Of a stretch of DNA of 15,559 nt, positions 8,167-14,354 are shown in pieces. Every line of letters begins with the position of its first letter. Positions within the stretch are counted from its first letter, which is position 1. Source of the DNA: Chrysiogenia bacterium (GTDB taxonomy: Bacteria; JAGRBM01); NCBI GenBank assembly GCA_020434085.1, contig JAGRBM010000259.1, positions 1 to 15,559 on the forward strand, given 5' to 3'. The position numbers and the translations under genes were made by a program. Below the pieces are notes generated by a model that had not been told where the DNA came from, did no database searches, and was given only the letters and a program-made list of their open reading frames with translations.

Positions 8167-9498
8167 TTAGAGGCACTCCGAGAAGCGAACGGGGGTGCCG
8201 AGCGCGCTGCCCAGAAGCTCGTCGTCGCGCATGACCACGTTGCCGCGAATGATCGTCGCGGTCGGCCAGCCGGTCACTTCCATGCCGTCGAAGGGAGTCC
8301 AGCCGCAGCGGCTCTCCATCCAGCCGTCGGTGATCGTGCCGCGCGCCTTGAGGTCCACCAACGTGAAGTCGGCGTCGAATCCCACGGCGGTGCGGCCCTT
8401 TCCGGCGATGTTGTAGATGCGCGCGGGCCCGGCGCTGGTCAGATCCACGAAACGCCGCAGCGTGAGCCGCCCCGCGTTGACGTGATTGAGCATGATGGGC
8501 ACGAGCGTCTGCACGCCGGGCATGCCCGCCGGGCTCTTGGGGTAATCCTTGTTCTTTTCTTCGAGCAGGTGCGGCGCGTGGTCGGAGCCGATCACGTCCA
8601 CGATGCCCAGGCGAATCGCCTCCCACAGGGCGGCCTGGTGTTCGGCGCCGCGAATGGGCGGATTCATCTGCGCGCGCGTGCCGAGCTTTTCGTAGCAATC
8701 GGGCGCAATGAGCGTGAGGTGCTGGGGCGTCACTTCCATGGTGACCAGGTCCTTGTTCGCTGCCAGCAGGGGCACTTCTTCTCTCGTCGTGACGTGCAGC
8801 ACGTGGGCGCGGCGTTTGGCCTGACGCGCCAGTGCCAGCAGTCGCTTGGTCGAGCGGATCGCCGTTTCCTCGTCGCGCCAGACCGGATGGAACTTCGGGT
8901 GCGCCCCCTCACGCGCCAAATGCGCGCGCTCGCGAAGGCGGGGCTCGTCCTCGGAATGGATCGCCACCCGGCGCGTTCCGTGGCTGAGCACGCGAAGGAG
9001 CACTTCGTCGTCTTCAACCAGCAGCCCGCCGGTGGAACTTCCCATGAAAATTTTTACGCCGCTGCAGCCGGGCACGCGTTCGAGCTCGCCGAGCTGCTCG
9101 GCGTTCTCGGAACTCGCCCCCATGAAGAAAGCGTAGTCGCACCAGGCGCGCCCCTTGCCCCGGGCTACCTTCTCGGCGAGCGCCTCGGCCGTCGTGGTGG
9201 ACGGGCTCGTATTGGGCATCTCGAAGATTGCCGTCACCCCGCCCTTGGCGGCGCCGCGAGTGCCGGTTTCCAGATCTTCCTTGTGTTCGAGTCCGGGCTC
9301 GCGAAAATGGACCTGGGTATCGATCACGCCCGGCAACACGTGGAGGCCGGCGGCGTCGATCTTCTCGGGCGCATCGGCCCCCGAGAGGCTTCCGATGGCG
9401 GCAATTTTCCCCTCCCGGACGCCCACATCGGCCGTTTCGGCCCCGTTGGGGGTCAGCAGGGTTCCTCCGAGGATCAGCAGGTCGTATTTCTCACTCAC
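8167..9498 (-). CDS. pyrC: Dihydroorotase family amidohydrolase
   Basis: A 443-residue cyclic amidohydrolase of the type I dihydroorotase group (COG0044-like). It has DTQVHFREPG (60-69), GCSGVKIFMGSSTG carrying the Lys expected to be carboxylated, VLHVTT, MNPPIR and the late GSDHAPH motif with the catalytic Asp. Dihydroorotase interconverts carbamoyl-aspartate and dihydroorotate in pyrimidine synthesis. The usual HxH metal pair is QxH here (Gln62, His64); from memory, a DxQVHFREPG version occurs in a recognised proteobacterial/Bacteroidetes subgroup still annotated as dihydroorotase, so this is probably a subfamily feature. I chose GTG 9498, giving the standard MSEKYDLLILGG start behind GGAG (9511-9514). 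A TTG at 9552 would start inside the candidate promoter. No other pyrimidine gene is in the window, and the neighbours are transport genes, so pyrC is probable but not proven. Confidence 0.85.
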   Translation of the reverse strand: MSEKYDLLILGGTLLTPNGAETADVGVREGKIAAIGSLSGADAPEKIDAAGLHVLPGVIDTQVHFREPGLEHKEDLETGTRGAAKGGVTAIFEMPNTSPSTTTAEALAEKVARGKGRAWCDYAFFMGASSENAEQLGELERVPGCSGVKIFMGSSTGGLLVEDDEVLLRVLSHGTRRVAIHSEDEPRLRERAHLAREGAHPKFHPVWRDEETAIRSTKRLLALARQAKRRAHVLHVTTREEVPLLAANKDLVTMEVTPQHLTLIAPDCYEKLGTRAQMNPPIRGAEHQAALWEAIRLGIVDVIGSDHAPHLLEEKNKDYPKSPAGMPGVQTLVPIMLNHVNAGRLTLRRFVDLTSAGPARIYNIAGKGRTAVGFDADFTLVDLKARGTITDGWMESRCGWTPFDGMEVTGWPTATIIRGNVVMRDDELLGSALGTPVRFSECL

Positions 9499-9527
9499 GG
9501 CGTCTGTTTTCTCCAGGTTCTGGGCCC

Positions 9528-9556
9528 ATTGTGGGGAGCCAGGCGGCCCCAATCAA
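9528..9556 (-). promoter_or_regulatory. Candidate sigma70-type promoter for the leftward six-gene cluster
   Basis: On the minus strand, TTGATT (9556-9551) and CACAAT (9533-9528) are separated by 17 bases, each matching four of six consensus positions. Transcription would begin near 9521, about 22 bases before the GTG start of the dihydroorotase gene and just upstream of its GGAG. This agrees with the chosen start. It is a pattern match only, and GC-rich deltaproteobacterial promoters are not well described by the E. coli consensus. Confidence 0.35.
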
Positions 9557-9627
9557 GGCCCGAAAGCCCCACGAATCGCCTGTTTTGAGCGATTTCGTAA
9601 CGTCCGGGCAGCCCGTTTCGACTTTCA

Positions 9628-9656
9628 TTGAACATTGACAGGGTTTCCTCTATGTT
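9628..9656 (+). promoter_or_regulatory. aroF: Candidate promoter for the DAHP synthase gene
   Basis: TTGAAC (9628-9633) and TATGTT (9651-9656) are 17 bases apart; a second TTGACA, a perfect -35 box, lies at 9635-9640 but has no good -10 at the right distance. Start of transcription near 9663 would leave a leader of about 120 bases containing the hairpin at 9749-9764. The 9499-9783 gap between divergent genes holds no coding sequence that I can support. Confidence 0.35.
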
Positions 9657-9748
9657 TCCCGCCCCTCGAAAGGGACCCCGAACCGGAAGGGCCGTGCGGC
9701 TATACTTGCCGGTTCATGGAAGGGTCTCGCGAGTTGAAGGGTGTCCGG

Positions 9749-9764
9749 GCGACAGAAATGTCGC
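9749..9764 (+). other. GNRA-capped hairpin in the DAHP synthase leader
   Basis: GCGACA (9749-9754) and TGTCGC (9759-9764) pair perfectly around the loop GAAA, a GNRA tetraloop in RNA; two further G-U pairs could extend the stem outward. It ends seven bases before the AGGAG (9772-9776) of the DAHP synthase gene, so it could affect ribosome access or message stability. A 6-bp stem can arise by chance; no regulator or ligand is implied by the sequence. Confidence 0.35.
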
Positions 9765-9783
9765 TTCGGGCAGGAGTAAAGCC

Positions 9784-10929
9784 ATGATTATCATTCTCAA
9801 GGACGGTTACACCAACGACTCCCCCGAGGTCGAGCGCATTCGCCAGATGGCGGCGCGCTTCCCCGGCGTGCGTTGCGATTCCCACACCATCCAGGGTGAG
9901 AGCCGCAGCGTCACCGAGGTCTACCTGCTCGGCAACACCACGGTGCTGCCCACCAAGCAGTTCGAAGAGCTCGACTACGTTGAGCGTGTCTTCAAAGTCA
10001 GCGAAAAATACAAGCAGATCGGTCGTCACGAAGGCCAGGCCGAGCCCCTGGGCTTTGAATACCAGGGCATTCGTTTTGGCCAGAACAGCTTCAATATCTT
10101 CCTCGGCCAGTGCTCGGTCGATACACCCGAGTATGTCGAGCAGACCTTCAAGACGCTCAAGAGCATCGGCATCCAGACCTCGCGCCTGGGTGCCTACAAA
10201 CCGCGCACCTCACCCTACGATTTCCAGGGTCACGGCAAGGAATGCCTTCCATGGGTTTTTGAACTCGCGGGCAAGTACGACATCAAGATCATCTCCATGG
10301 AAGTCTGCGAAGAGCGCCACGTCGACGAGATCTACGAGGCGCTCGAAGCAGCCGGCAAACCCACCGGCGTGATTCTGCAGATCGGCACGCGCAATGCCCA
10401 GAACTTCGCCCTGCTCAAGGCCGTCGGTCGCCAGAGCGAGTTCCCCGTGCTCTACAAGCGCGGCGCGGGCATCACGCTGGCCGAATCGCTCAACGCCGCC
10501 GAGTACATCGCGAGCGAGGGCAACCGGCGGATCATTTTCTGCCTGCGCGGCATCAAGTCGAGCCTGGGCGAGCCCCATCGCAACTTCTCGGACTTCGCAC
10601 AGATCCCGGTGGTCAAGCGGCTCACCCGCCTGCCGGTGTGCGCAGATGCCTCCCACGCGGTGGGCAAGCGCCTGATGGCCCCCGACGGCATGCTCGACAT
10701 CTTCCATGTCTCGGCCCAGGGCGTGATCGCCGGCGCGAACATGCTCATTACCGAGACCCACCCCGAGCCGGCCAACGCCCTCTCGGACGGTCCGCAGGCG
10801 CTGCTGCTCCCCGAGCTCGAGCACTACGTCCGTGACATGGAAATCGTACGCAAGGCCTACGAGCAGCGCGCCGAACTGGCACGCAAGTTCGGTCAGGAAA
10901 AACAGGAAAACCAAAGCGCCGCCTCCTGA
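9784..10929 (+). CDS. aroF: 3-deoxy-7-phosphoheptulonate (DAHP) synthase, divergent AroF type
   Basis: Condenses phosphoenolpyruvate and erythrose-4-phosphate, the first step of the shikimate pathway. The 381-residue protein has an N-terminal ferredoxin-like domain (about 1-80), as in Thermotoga-type enzymes, followed by the TIM barrel. The four metal ligands are present: Cys110, His291 (DASH), Glu324 (ITETHPEP) and Asp335 (LSDG). So are GAYKPRTSPYDFQG (Lys139), GTRNAQN (Arg203), YKRG (Lys225) and Arg255. Two normally strict motifs differ: AGPCSVE is LGQCSVD and CERG is CLRG. With the core ligands intact it is probably active, but kinetics, effector control or substrate may differ from the housekeeping enzyme. 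ATG 9784 follows AGGAG (9772-9776). The C-terminal tail from about residue 361 is charged and helical. dksA follows 41 bases later without a terminator between, so the two are probably co-transcribed. Confidence 0.85.
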   Translation: MIIILKDGYTNDSPEVERIRQMAARFPGVRCDSHTIQGESRSVTEVYLLGNTTVLPTKQFEELDYVERVFKVSEKYKQIGRHEGQAEPLGFEYQGIRFGQNSFNIFLGQCSVDTPEYVEQTFKTLKSIGIQTSRLGAYKPRTSPYDFQGHGKECLPWVFELAGKYDIKIISMEVCEERHVDEIYEALEAAGKPTGVILQIGTRNAQNFALLKAVGRQSEFPVLYKRGAGITLAESLNAAEYIASEGNRRIIFCLRGIKSSLGEPHRNFSDFAQIPVVKRLTRLPVCADASHAVGKRLMAPDGMLDIFHVSAQGVIAGANMLITETHPEPANALSDGPQALLLPELEHYVRDMEIVRKAYEQRAELARKFGQEKQENQSAAS

Positions 10930-10970
10930 GTCCTTCGTGACTTCCGGACCCGACGCATGGAGTAAATGAA

Positions 10971-11408
10971 ATGCCCGCATCGAAGACTGCAGCCAAGACA
11001 CCCAAGAAGAAGACCAAGAGCGATATCGATCCCGATACCGGTCTGAGCAAGAAGGACCTCGACGTCCTGCGTGAGAAGCTCAACGAAGAGCGCGAAGGCG
11101 TGCTCAAGCGGCTCAACCGCCACACCGAGCAGGCCTCGGGTGGTGACGACATGCCCGCCGACGAAGTTGATCAGGCCTCGCTCGTTACCGACCAGGCCTA
11201 CCTGCTCAAGCTGGCCGACAAGGAGCGCAAGCTGCTGGCCCAGATCGACCATGCGCTTCGAAAGCTCGACAGCGGCGAGTACGGTATCTGCGAGGGCACC
11301 GGCGAGCCCATCGGCAAGAAGCGCCTGATGGCCCGTCCCTGGACGCGCCACTCCATCGCCTACAAAGAGCAGCTTGAGCTCGAACAGAAGGGCGTCGGCC
11401 GCCGCTAG
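10971..11408 (+). CDS. dksA: DksA/TraR family RNA polymerase regulator with degenerate zinc finger
   Basis: A 145-residue protein: a Lys-rich N-terminal tail (1-29), two long helices forming a coiled-coil hairpin, and a C-terminal finger region. The hairpin tip carries the acidic DxxDxA motif (Asp64, Asp67, Ala69) that E. coli DksA inserts into the RNA polymerase secondary channel. The CxxC-x17-CxxC finger appears as Cys107-x2-Thr110-x17-Ser128-x2-Tyr131, so only one zinc ligand survives. Pseudomonas aeruginosa DksA2 is a known zinc-independent DksA with a similarly reduced finger; I infer that this protein folds without zinc. It would act with ppGpp on transcription initiation. ATG 10971 follows GGAG (10959-10962). 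A strong terminator closes the unit just downstream. Confidence 0.88.
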   Translation: MPASKTAAKTPKKKTKSDIDPDTGLSKKDLDVLREKLNEEREGVLKRLNRHTEQASGGDDMPADEVDQASLVTDQAYLLKLADKERKLLAQIDHALRKLDSGEYGICEGTGEPIGKKRLMARPWTRHSIAYKEQLELEQKGVGRR

Positions 11409-11437
11409 GGGCCCCCGCACCTCAACAAAGACCGCAT

Positions 11438-11470
11438 GGGGCGGGGCCGATTGGCCCCGCCCTTTTCTTT
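11438..11470 (+). terminator. Intrinsic terminator after the aroF-dksA unit
   Basis: A perfect 10-bp GC stem, GGGCGGGGCC (11439-11448) and GGCCCCGCCC (11453-11462), with a GATT loop is followed directly by TTTTCTTT (11463-11470). It lies about 30 bases after the dksA stop and isolates dksA from dcd. Confidence 0.92.
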
Positions 11471-11598
11471 GCCGATTGCCTCGCGCGCCCAGTGCGGGTA
11501 TTGATCGGCCTGCATCAGATTTTGGGTCCCCCAGGCGCTGCGTGCCCCCAACCGGGCGCGGGTGGCGCCCAGCCGGACCCGCATGGGGAGAGCGACAC

Positions 11599-12192
11599 AT
11601 GGGTGTGAAACCGGATCACTGGATCGAAAAAATGGCGCGCGAGCACGGCATGATCGAGCCGTTCGAGCCCGGCATGGTGCGCAAGGTCGGCGAAAACAAA
11701 GTCATTTCCTACGGCGTGTCGAGCTATGGCTACGACGCTCGTTGTTCGCCTGAATTCAAGGTATTCACCAACATCTACTCTTCGGTCGTGGACCCCAAGG
11801 CCATCGATGAACGCGCGATGGTCGATGTCAATGCCGATAGCTGCATCATCCCGCCCAATTCCTTCGCGCTCGCCCGCACGGTGGAATACTTCCGCATCCC
11901 TCGCGACACGCTGGTGATCTGCCTTGGCAAGTCCACGTACGCGCGCTGCGGAATCGTGGTGAACGTCACTCCGCTCGAGCCCGAGTGGGAAGGTCACGTC
12001 ACGCTGGAGTTTTCCAACACCACGACGCTGCCGGCACGCGTCTACGCCAACGAGGGCGTGGCCCAGTTCATCTTCCTCGGGGCCGACGGTGCGACCGAGT
12101 ATCAGGGCAAGGACGCCCTGTGCAAGACGTCCTACAAGGACCGCGGCGGCAAGTACCAGGGCCAGCGCGGCGTGACCCTGCCCAAGGCTTGA
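11599..12192 (+). CDS. dcd: dCTP deaminase
   Basis: A 197-residue protein matching the Dcd family end to end. It converts dCTP to dUTP, feeding dTMP synthesis; the enzyme is a cytosolic homotrimer. Landmarks are [35 protein letters not shown] (Ser112 and Arg116 in the nucleotide site), [11 protein letters not shown] with the catalytic Glu137, and the C-terminal [11 protein letters not shown] lid. The last of these closes over the triphosphate. ATG 11599 is preceded by GGGGAGAG about nine bases upstream. The CTP- or dUTP-specific distinction (mono- versus bifunctional dCTP deaminase-dUTPase) cannot be settled here, though overall sequence favours the proteobacterial monofunctional type. The leader between the dksA terminator and the start (11471-11598) holds no gene but has two nested inverted repeats. 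Confidence 0.96.
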   Translation: MGVKPDHWIEKMAREHGMIEPFEPGMVRKVGENKVISYGVSSYGYDARCSPEFKVFTNIYSSVVDPKAIDERAMVDVNADSCIIPPNSFALARTVEYFRIPRDTLVICLGKSTYARCGIVVNVTPLEPEWEGHVTLEFSNTTTLPARVYANEGVAQFIFLGADGATEYQGKDALCKTSYKDRGGKYQGQRGVTLPKA

Positions 12193-12196
12193 GCCC

Positions 12197-12224
12197 TTGT
12201 CAGAAACGCCGCACGCCTTACATT
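12197..12224 (+). promoter_or_regulatory. Candidate promoter upstream of the FmdB-type gene
   Basis: TTGTCA (12197-12202, five of six consensus) and TACATT (12219-12224, four of six) are 16 bases apart, starting just after the dcd stop. Transcription near 12231 would give a leader of about 50 bases. It is a pattern match only; readthrough from dcd is equally possible because no terminator separates the two genes. Confidence 0.35.
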
Positions 12225-12280
12225 GAGGTATGATCGTCGGAGCGCCCCGGCACGGGCGCTGGCGAGCGCGAGAGAGCATC

Positions 12281-12562
12281 ATGCCGACCTACGAATATGC
12301 ACCGGTCTCGGGCAGTTGCAAGATCTGCAACGGTCGCTTCGAGCGCACCCAGAGCATCCACGACGATGCACTGACCACCTGCCCCATCTGCAACCAGCCC
12401 TGCAAGCGGCTGATCTCCGCCGTTGCGGTCTCCAAGACCGCGGGCGACCTGCTCAGCAACAAGCACATCGGCCAGGCCGGATTCACCAAGTATCAGAAAG
12501 CCGGTGACGGCGTGTATGAGAAAGTGGCCGGCGAGCAGGGCCCGGACATCATCAAAAAATAG
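12281..12562 (+). CDS. FmdB-type zinc-ribbon protein
   Basis: A 93-residue protein beginning MPTYEY, the usual FmdB-family start, which is why I chose ATG 12281 over an in-frame ATG at 12230. Two CxxC pairs, CKIC near residue 11-14 and CPIC near 37-40, form the expected four-cysteine zinc ribbon. The second half contains the conserved ISAVAVSKT-like stretch followed by a charged C terminus. FmdB was named for a putative regulator in formamide/acetamide metabolism, but most members have no proven role. GAGAG lies six to ten bases upstream. The gene is convergent with the molybdopterin gene and ends in the palindromic terminator. A specific regulatory target cannot be assigned. Confidence 0.8.
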   Translation: MPTYEYAPVSGSCKICNGRFERTQSIHDDALTTCPICNQPCKRLISAVAVSKTAGDLLSNKHIGQAGFTKYQKAGDGVYEKVAGEQGPDIIKK

Positions 12563-12587
12563 CAGGCGGTCCGCTGCCTTTAGAGAG

Positions 12588-12620
12588 ATGGGCTTGGCGC
12601 GCCAAGCCCATTTATTTTTC
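12588..12620 (+). terminator. Palindromic intrinsic terminator between fmdB-type gene and moaB
   Basis: A 24-base perfect palindrome spans 12588-12611; as a hairpin it has 10-bp arms ATGGGCTTGG and CCAAGCCCAT around CGCG, followed by TTATTTTTC. The T-run serves the rightward fmdB-type gene. The hairpin abuts the moaB stop codon (12612-12614) and might also act leftward, though no T-run follows in that direction. Confidence 0.85.
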
Positions 12621-13142
12621 TTTGAGCCTCGGCATCAATTCCACAAAATTGCACGGCTGGTAACGGCTGTCGAGCTGGTTGGCGAGAATGCCGTCCCAGC
12701 CGTCCTGGACCGCGCCGCTCGAGCCCGGCAGGGCGAACAGGTAGGTGCCGGCGGCCACACCGGCGGTCGCGCGCGACTGGATGGTGGACGTGCCGATCTT
12801 CTCGTAGCTGATCCAGCGAAAGAGCTCGCCAAATCCGGGGATTTCCTTTTCGCAGACCGCGGCGAAGGCCTCGGGCGTGACGTCACGACCCGTGACGCCG
12901 GTTCCGCCGGTCGTGATGACGGCATCGACCTCCGGATCGGCGATCCAGGCACGGAGCTGGGCCTCGATCTTCGCCTTGTCGTCGGTGATGATCTCGCGCC
13001 GGACGACCTTGTGGCCTGCCCCCTCGGCGCGCTCTACCAGGATGGCGCCGGACTTGTCGTCTTCGAGGGTCCGGGTATCCGAAACGGTCAAAATGGCGAT
13101 CTGGACCGCCTGAAAGGGCTTGGATTCGTCGATTCCGGCCAT
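12612..13142 (-). CDS. moaB: MoaB/Mog-type molybdopterin cofactor protein
   Basis: A 176-residue protein of the MoCF-binding fold. Landmarks are ILTVSDTR (17-24), ITTGGTGVTGRDVTPEAF (76-93) with the molybdopterin-binding GGTG loop and the Asp of GRDVTPE, and FALPGSSGAV (136-145). MoaB/Mog proteins bind molybdopterin; Mog adenylylates it before molybdate insertion, and many MoaB proteins act likewise. Length and overall sequence fit MoaB of E. coli rather than the larger MogA-MoeA fusions. ATG 13142 has GGAGG ten bases upstream; a longer frame to 13283 lacks similarity and is rejected. No other molybdenum-cofactor gene is in the window. It is divergent from the cytochrome gene across 220 non-coding bases. 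Confidence 0.9.
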   Translation of the reverse strand: MAGIDESKPFQAVQIAILTVSDTRTLEDDKSGAILVERAEGAGHKVVRREIITDDKAKIEAQLRAWIADPEVDAVITTGGTGVTGRDVTPEAFAAVCEKEIPGFGELFRWISYEKIGTSTIQSRATAGVAAGTYLFALPGSSGAVQDGWDGILANQLDSRYQPCNFVELMPRLKEK

Positions 13143-13362
13143 GGTTGGGCTGCCTCCACGCAAGTGCGCGTCGCGCTCACTATGCACCGCCGCCGCCGGG
13201 CGCTCAAGTGGCCCCGCCGGCCTTGCCCGGGGGAGCGCCCGGTGTTGCCACCTCGGGAAAGTTGGGCTAAGTGACCCCCGCAACGCTGCCGGGGCCGATC
13301 GGGGGATTTGCCGGGCAGCGATTCTTCATCAGTTCGGAAAATTGATACAGGAGAGAGAATCC

Positions 13363-13950
13363 ATGAACCGCATTTCTGCCACATTCGTGATCGCCGCTGC
13401 TCTTTTCGTCGCAGCCTGCAGCTCGCCCGAGAACAACCGCCCGGCCCCCTCGCCCTCCGGCACCGCCAAGAGCGAGCCGATGAAGGCTGAGAAGCCTGCC
13501 ATGGAAGAGGCCGCTCCGGCCGAAGCCGCCATGGAAGAAGCCGCCCCTGCCGAGGGTGAAGCCGCTGCGATGGGTGAGACCGCCGCCGCCGAAGCCACCG
13601 AAGAAGCTGCCGAAGCCACCGGCGCCGCTTTCGGCCCCGGAAGCCAGGACCCGGCCAAGGTCGCCGCCGGTCAGAAGATCTTCCAGACCCGCTGCGCCAC
13701 CTGCCACGGCAAGGACGGCCACGGTGACGGTGTGGGCTGGTCCGACCCCAACAAGAGCCCGCGCAACTATCACGACATTGAATGGCAGAAGAACACCACC
13801 GACGAGCGCATCATCCGCGTGATTACCCGCGGCGGCGCCGCCAACGGTCTTGACGCCCGCATGCCGGCCCACGCCGACCTGCGCAGCAACAAGGAAGCCC
13901 TCGAGGGCCTTGTTGCTTTCATCCGCGAGATGGGCGACGGCAAGATGTAA
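13363..13950 (+). CDS. Monohaem cytochrome c lipoprotein with Ala/Glu-rich stalk
   Basis: A 195-residue protein with a lipoprotein signal ending VAAC (Cys19, followed by Ser-Ser, which would favour outer-membrane sorting by E. coli rules). A low-complexity Ala/Glu/Pro/Met linker (about 27-90) follows, then a class I cytochrome c domain. CATCH (111-115) is the single haem-binding motif, and Met167 in RMPAH is the likely sixth ligand. The linker contains a tandem repeat (MEEAAPAEA twice). The protein is expected to be a periplasm-facing electron carrier tethered by its lipid anchor, with the linker as a flexible arm. Its partner oxidase or reductase is not in the window. ATG 13363 has AGGAG (13349-13353) upstream. 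It ends in a strong terminator, so it is probably a single-gene transcript. Confidence 0.92.
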   Translation: MNRISATFVIAAALFVAACSSPENNRPAPSPSGTAKSEPMKAEKPAMEEAAPAEAAMEEAAPAEGEAAAMGETAAAEATEEAAEATGAAFGPGSQDPAKVAAGQKIFQTRCATCHGKDGHGDGVGWSDPNKSPRNYHDIEWQKNTTDERIIRVITRGGAANGLDARMPAHADLRSNKEALEGLVAFIREMGDGKM

Positions 13951-13975
13951 GTCGTCTCGAATCCGATTTCGAGCG

Positions 13976-14012
13976 AAAAGGCCGCATCCCTCAGGATGCG
14001 GCCTTTTTCTTT
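13976..14012 (+). terminator. Intrinsic terminator after the cytochrome c gene
   Basis: AAAAGGCCGCATCC (13976-13989) and GGATGCGGCCTTTT (13994-14007) form a perfect 14-bp stem with a CTCA loop, followed by a T-rich tail (TCTTTC). The A-rich left foot means it could also stop leftward transcription. Confidence 0.93.
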
Positions 14013-14080
14013 CTAGGCAACTCGTTTGACCCGGCGATGCCCGCTGGCATACGAACCCCTCAGCAAGGAGCCCCACCGTC

Positions 14081-14350
14081 ATGGACATGGAACTCGAGGA
14101 AATCCTGCGCAAGCGGCGCGATCACTGGCTCAACATTCTTGAGACCGCAAAGGTTCAGGAAAAAACCGAAGTCGTGCACATCGCAGAGATCTTCATCGCG
14201 CGCACCGCCGGCATGACGGCGATGCTCTCCGGGCGCGACCCGCTTCTGATCGTTGAGGCCTTTGAAAAGCAGGCCGAAAAGGCGCTGCGTGAGGTAACCG
14301 GCTTCGACTTCGACGCCGTTGAAGCCATGCGCGAAGAGGAGAGCCACTGA
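14081..14350 (+). CDS. Small hypothetical helical protein, 89 residues
   Basis: I do not recognise a family. The ATG at 14081 follows AAGGAG (14065-14070) with a 10-base gap; a second ATG at 14087 is an alternative start. The product is acidic at the N terminus (MDMELEEI), followed by alternating charged and hydrophobic stretches that read as three or four amphipathic helices: about 3-25, 27-48 (EVVHIAEIFIARTAGMTAML), 54-71 and 76-87. No cysteines, signal peptide or membrane segment are present. Codon use resembles its neighbours, and the start has a good ribosome binding site, so it is probably real. It sits just after the cytochrome terminator and its stop is four bases from the stop of the convergent nuclease gene, with no terminator between. 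Confidence 0.65.
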   Translation: MDMELEEILRKRRDHWLNILETAKVQEKTEVVHIAEIFIARTAGMTAMLSGRDPLLIVEAFEKQAEKALREVTGFDFDAVEAMREEESH

Positions 14351-14354
14351 AAGA

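Noticed and set aside
8125-9588. 487-codon plus-strand open frame opposite the dihydroorotase gene
   Set aside because: The opposite strand encodes an end-to-end dihydroorotase with all late motifs; the antisense frame has no recognisable domain.
9701-9706. TATACT as the -10 box of the DAHP synthase promoter
   Set aside because: A good -10 match, but nothing resembling a -35 element lies 16-18 bases upstream.
13143-13283. N-terminal extension of moaB to 13283
   Set aside because: The added 47 residues are Arg/Pro-rich without family similarity; ATG 13142 has GGAGG upstream and gives the normal family length.
13284-13320. Inverted repeat CGCTGCC / GGCAGCG upstream of the cytochrome gene as an operator
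   Set aside because: Arms are only seven bases, 23 bases apart, in GC-rich DNA; no promoter elements could be placed around it.
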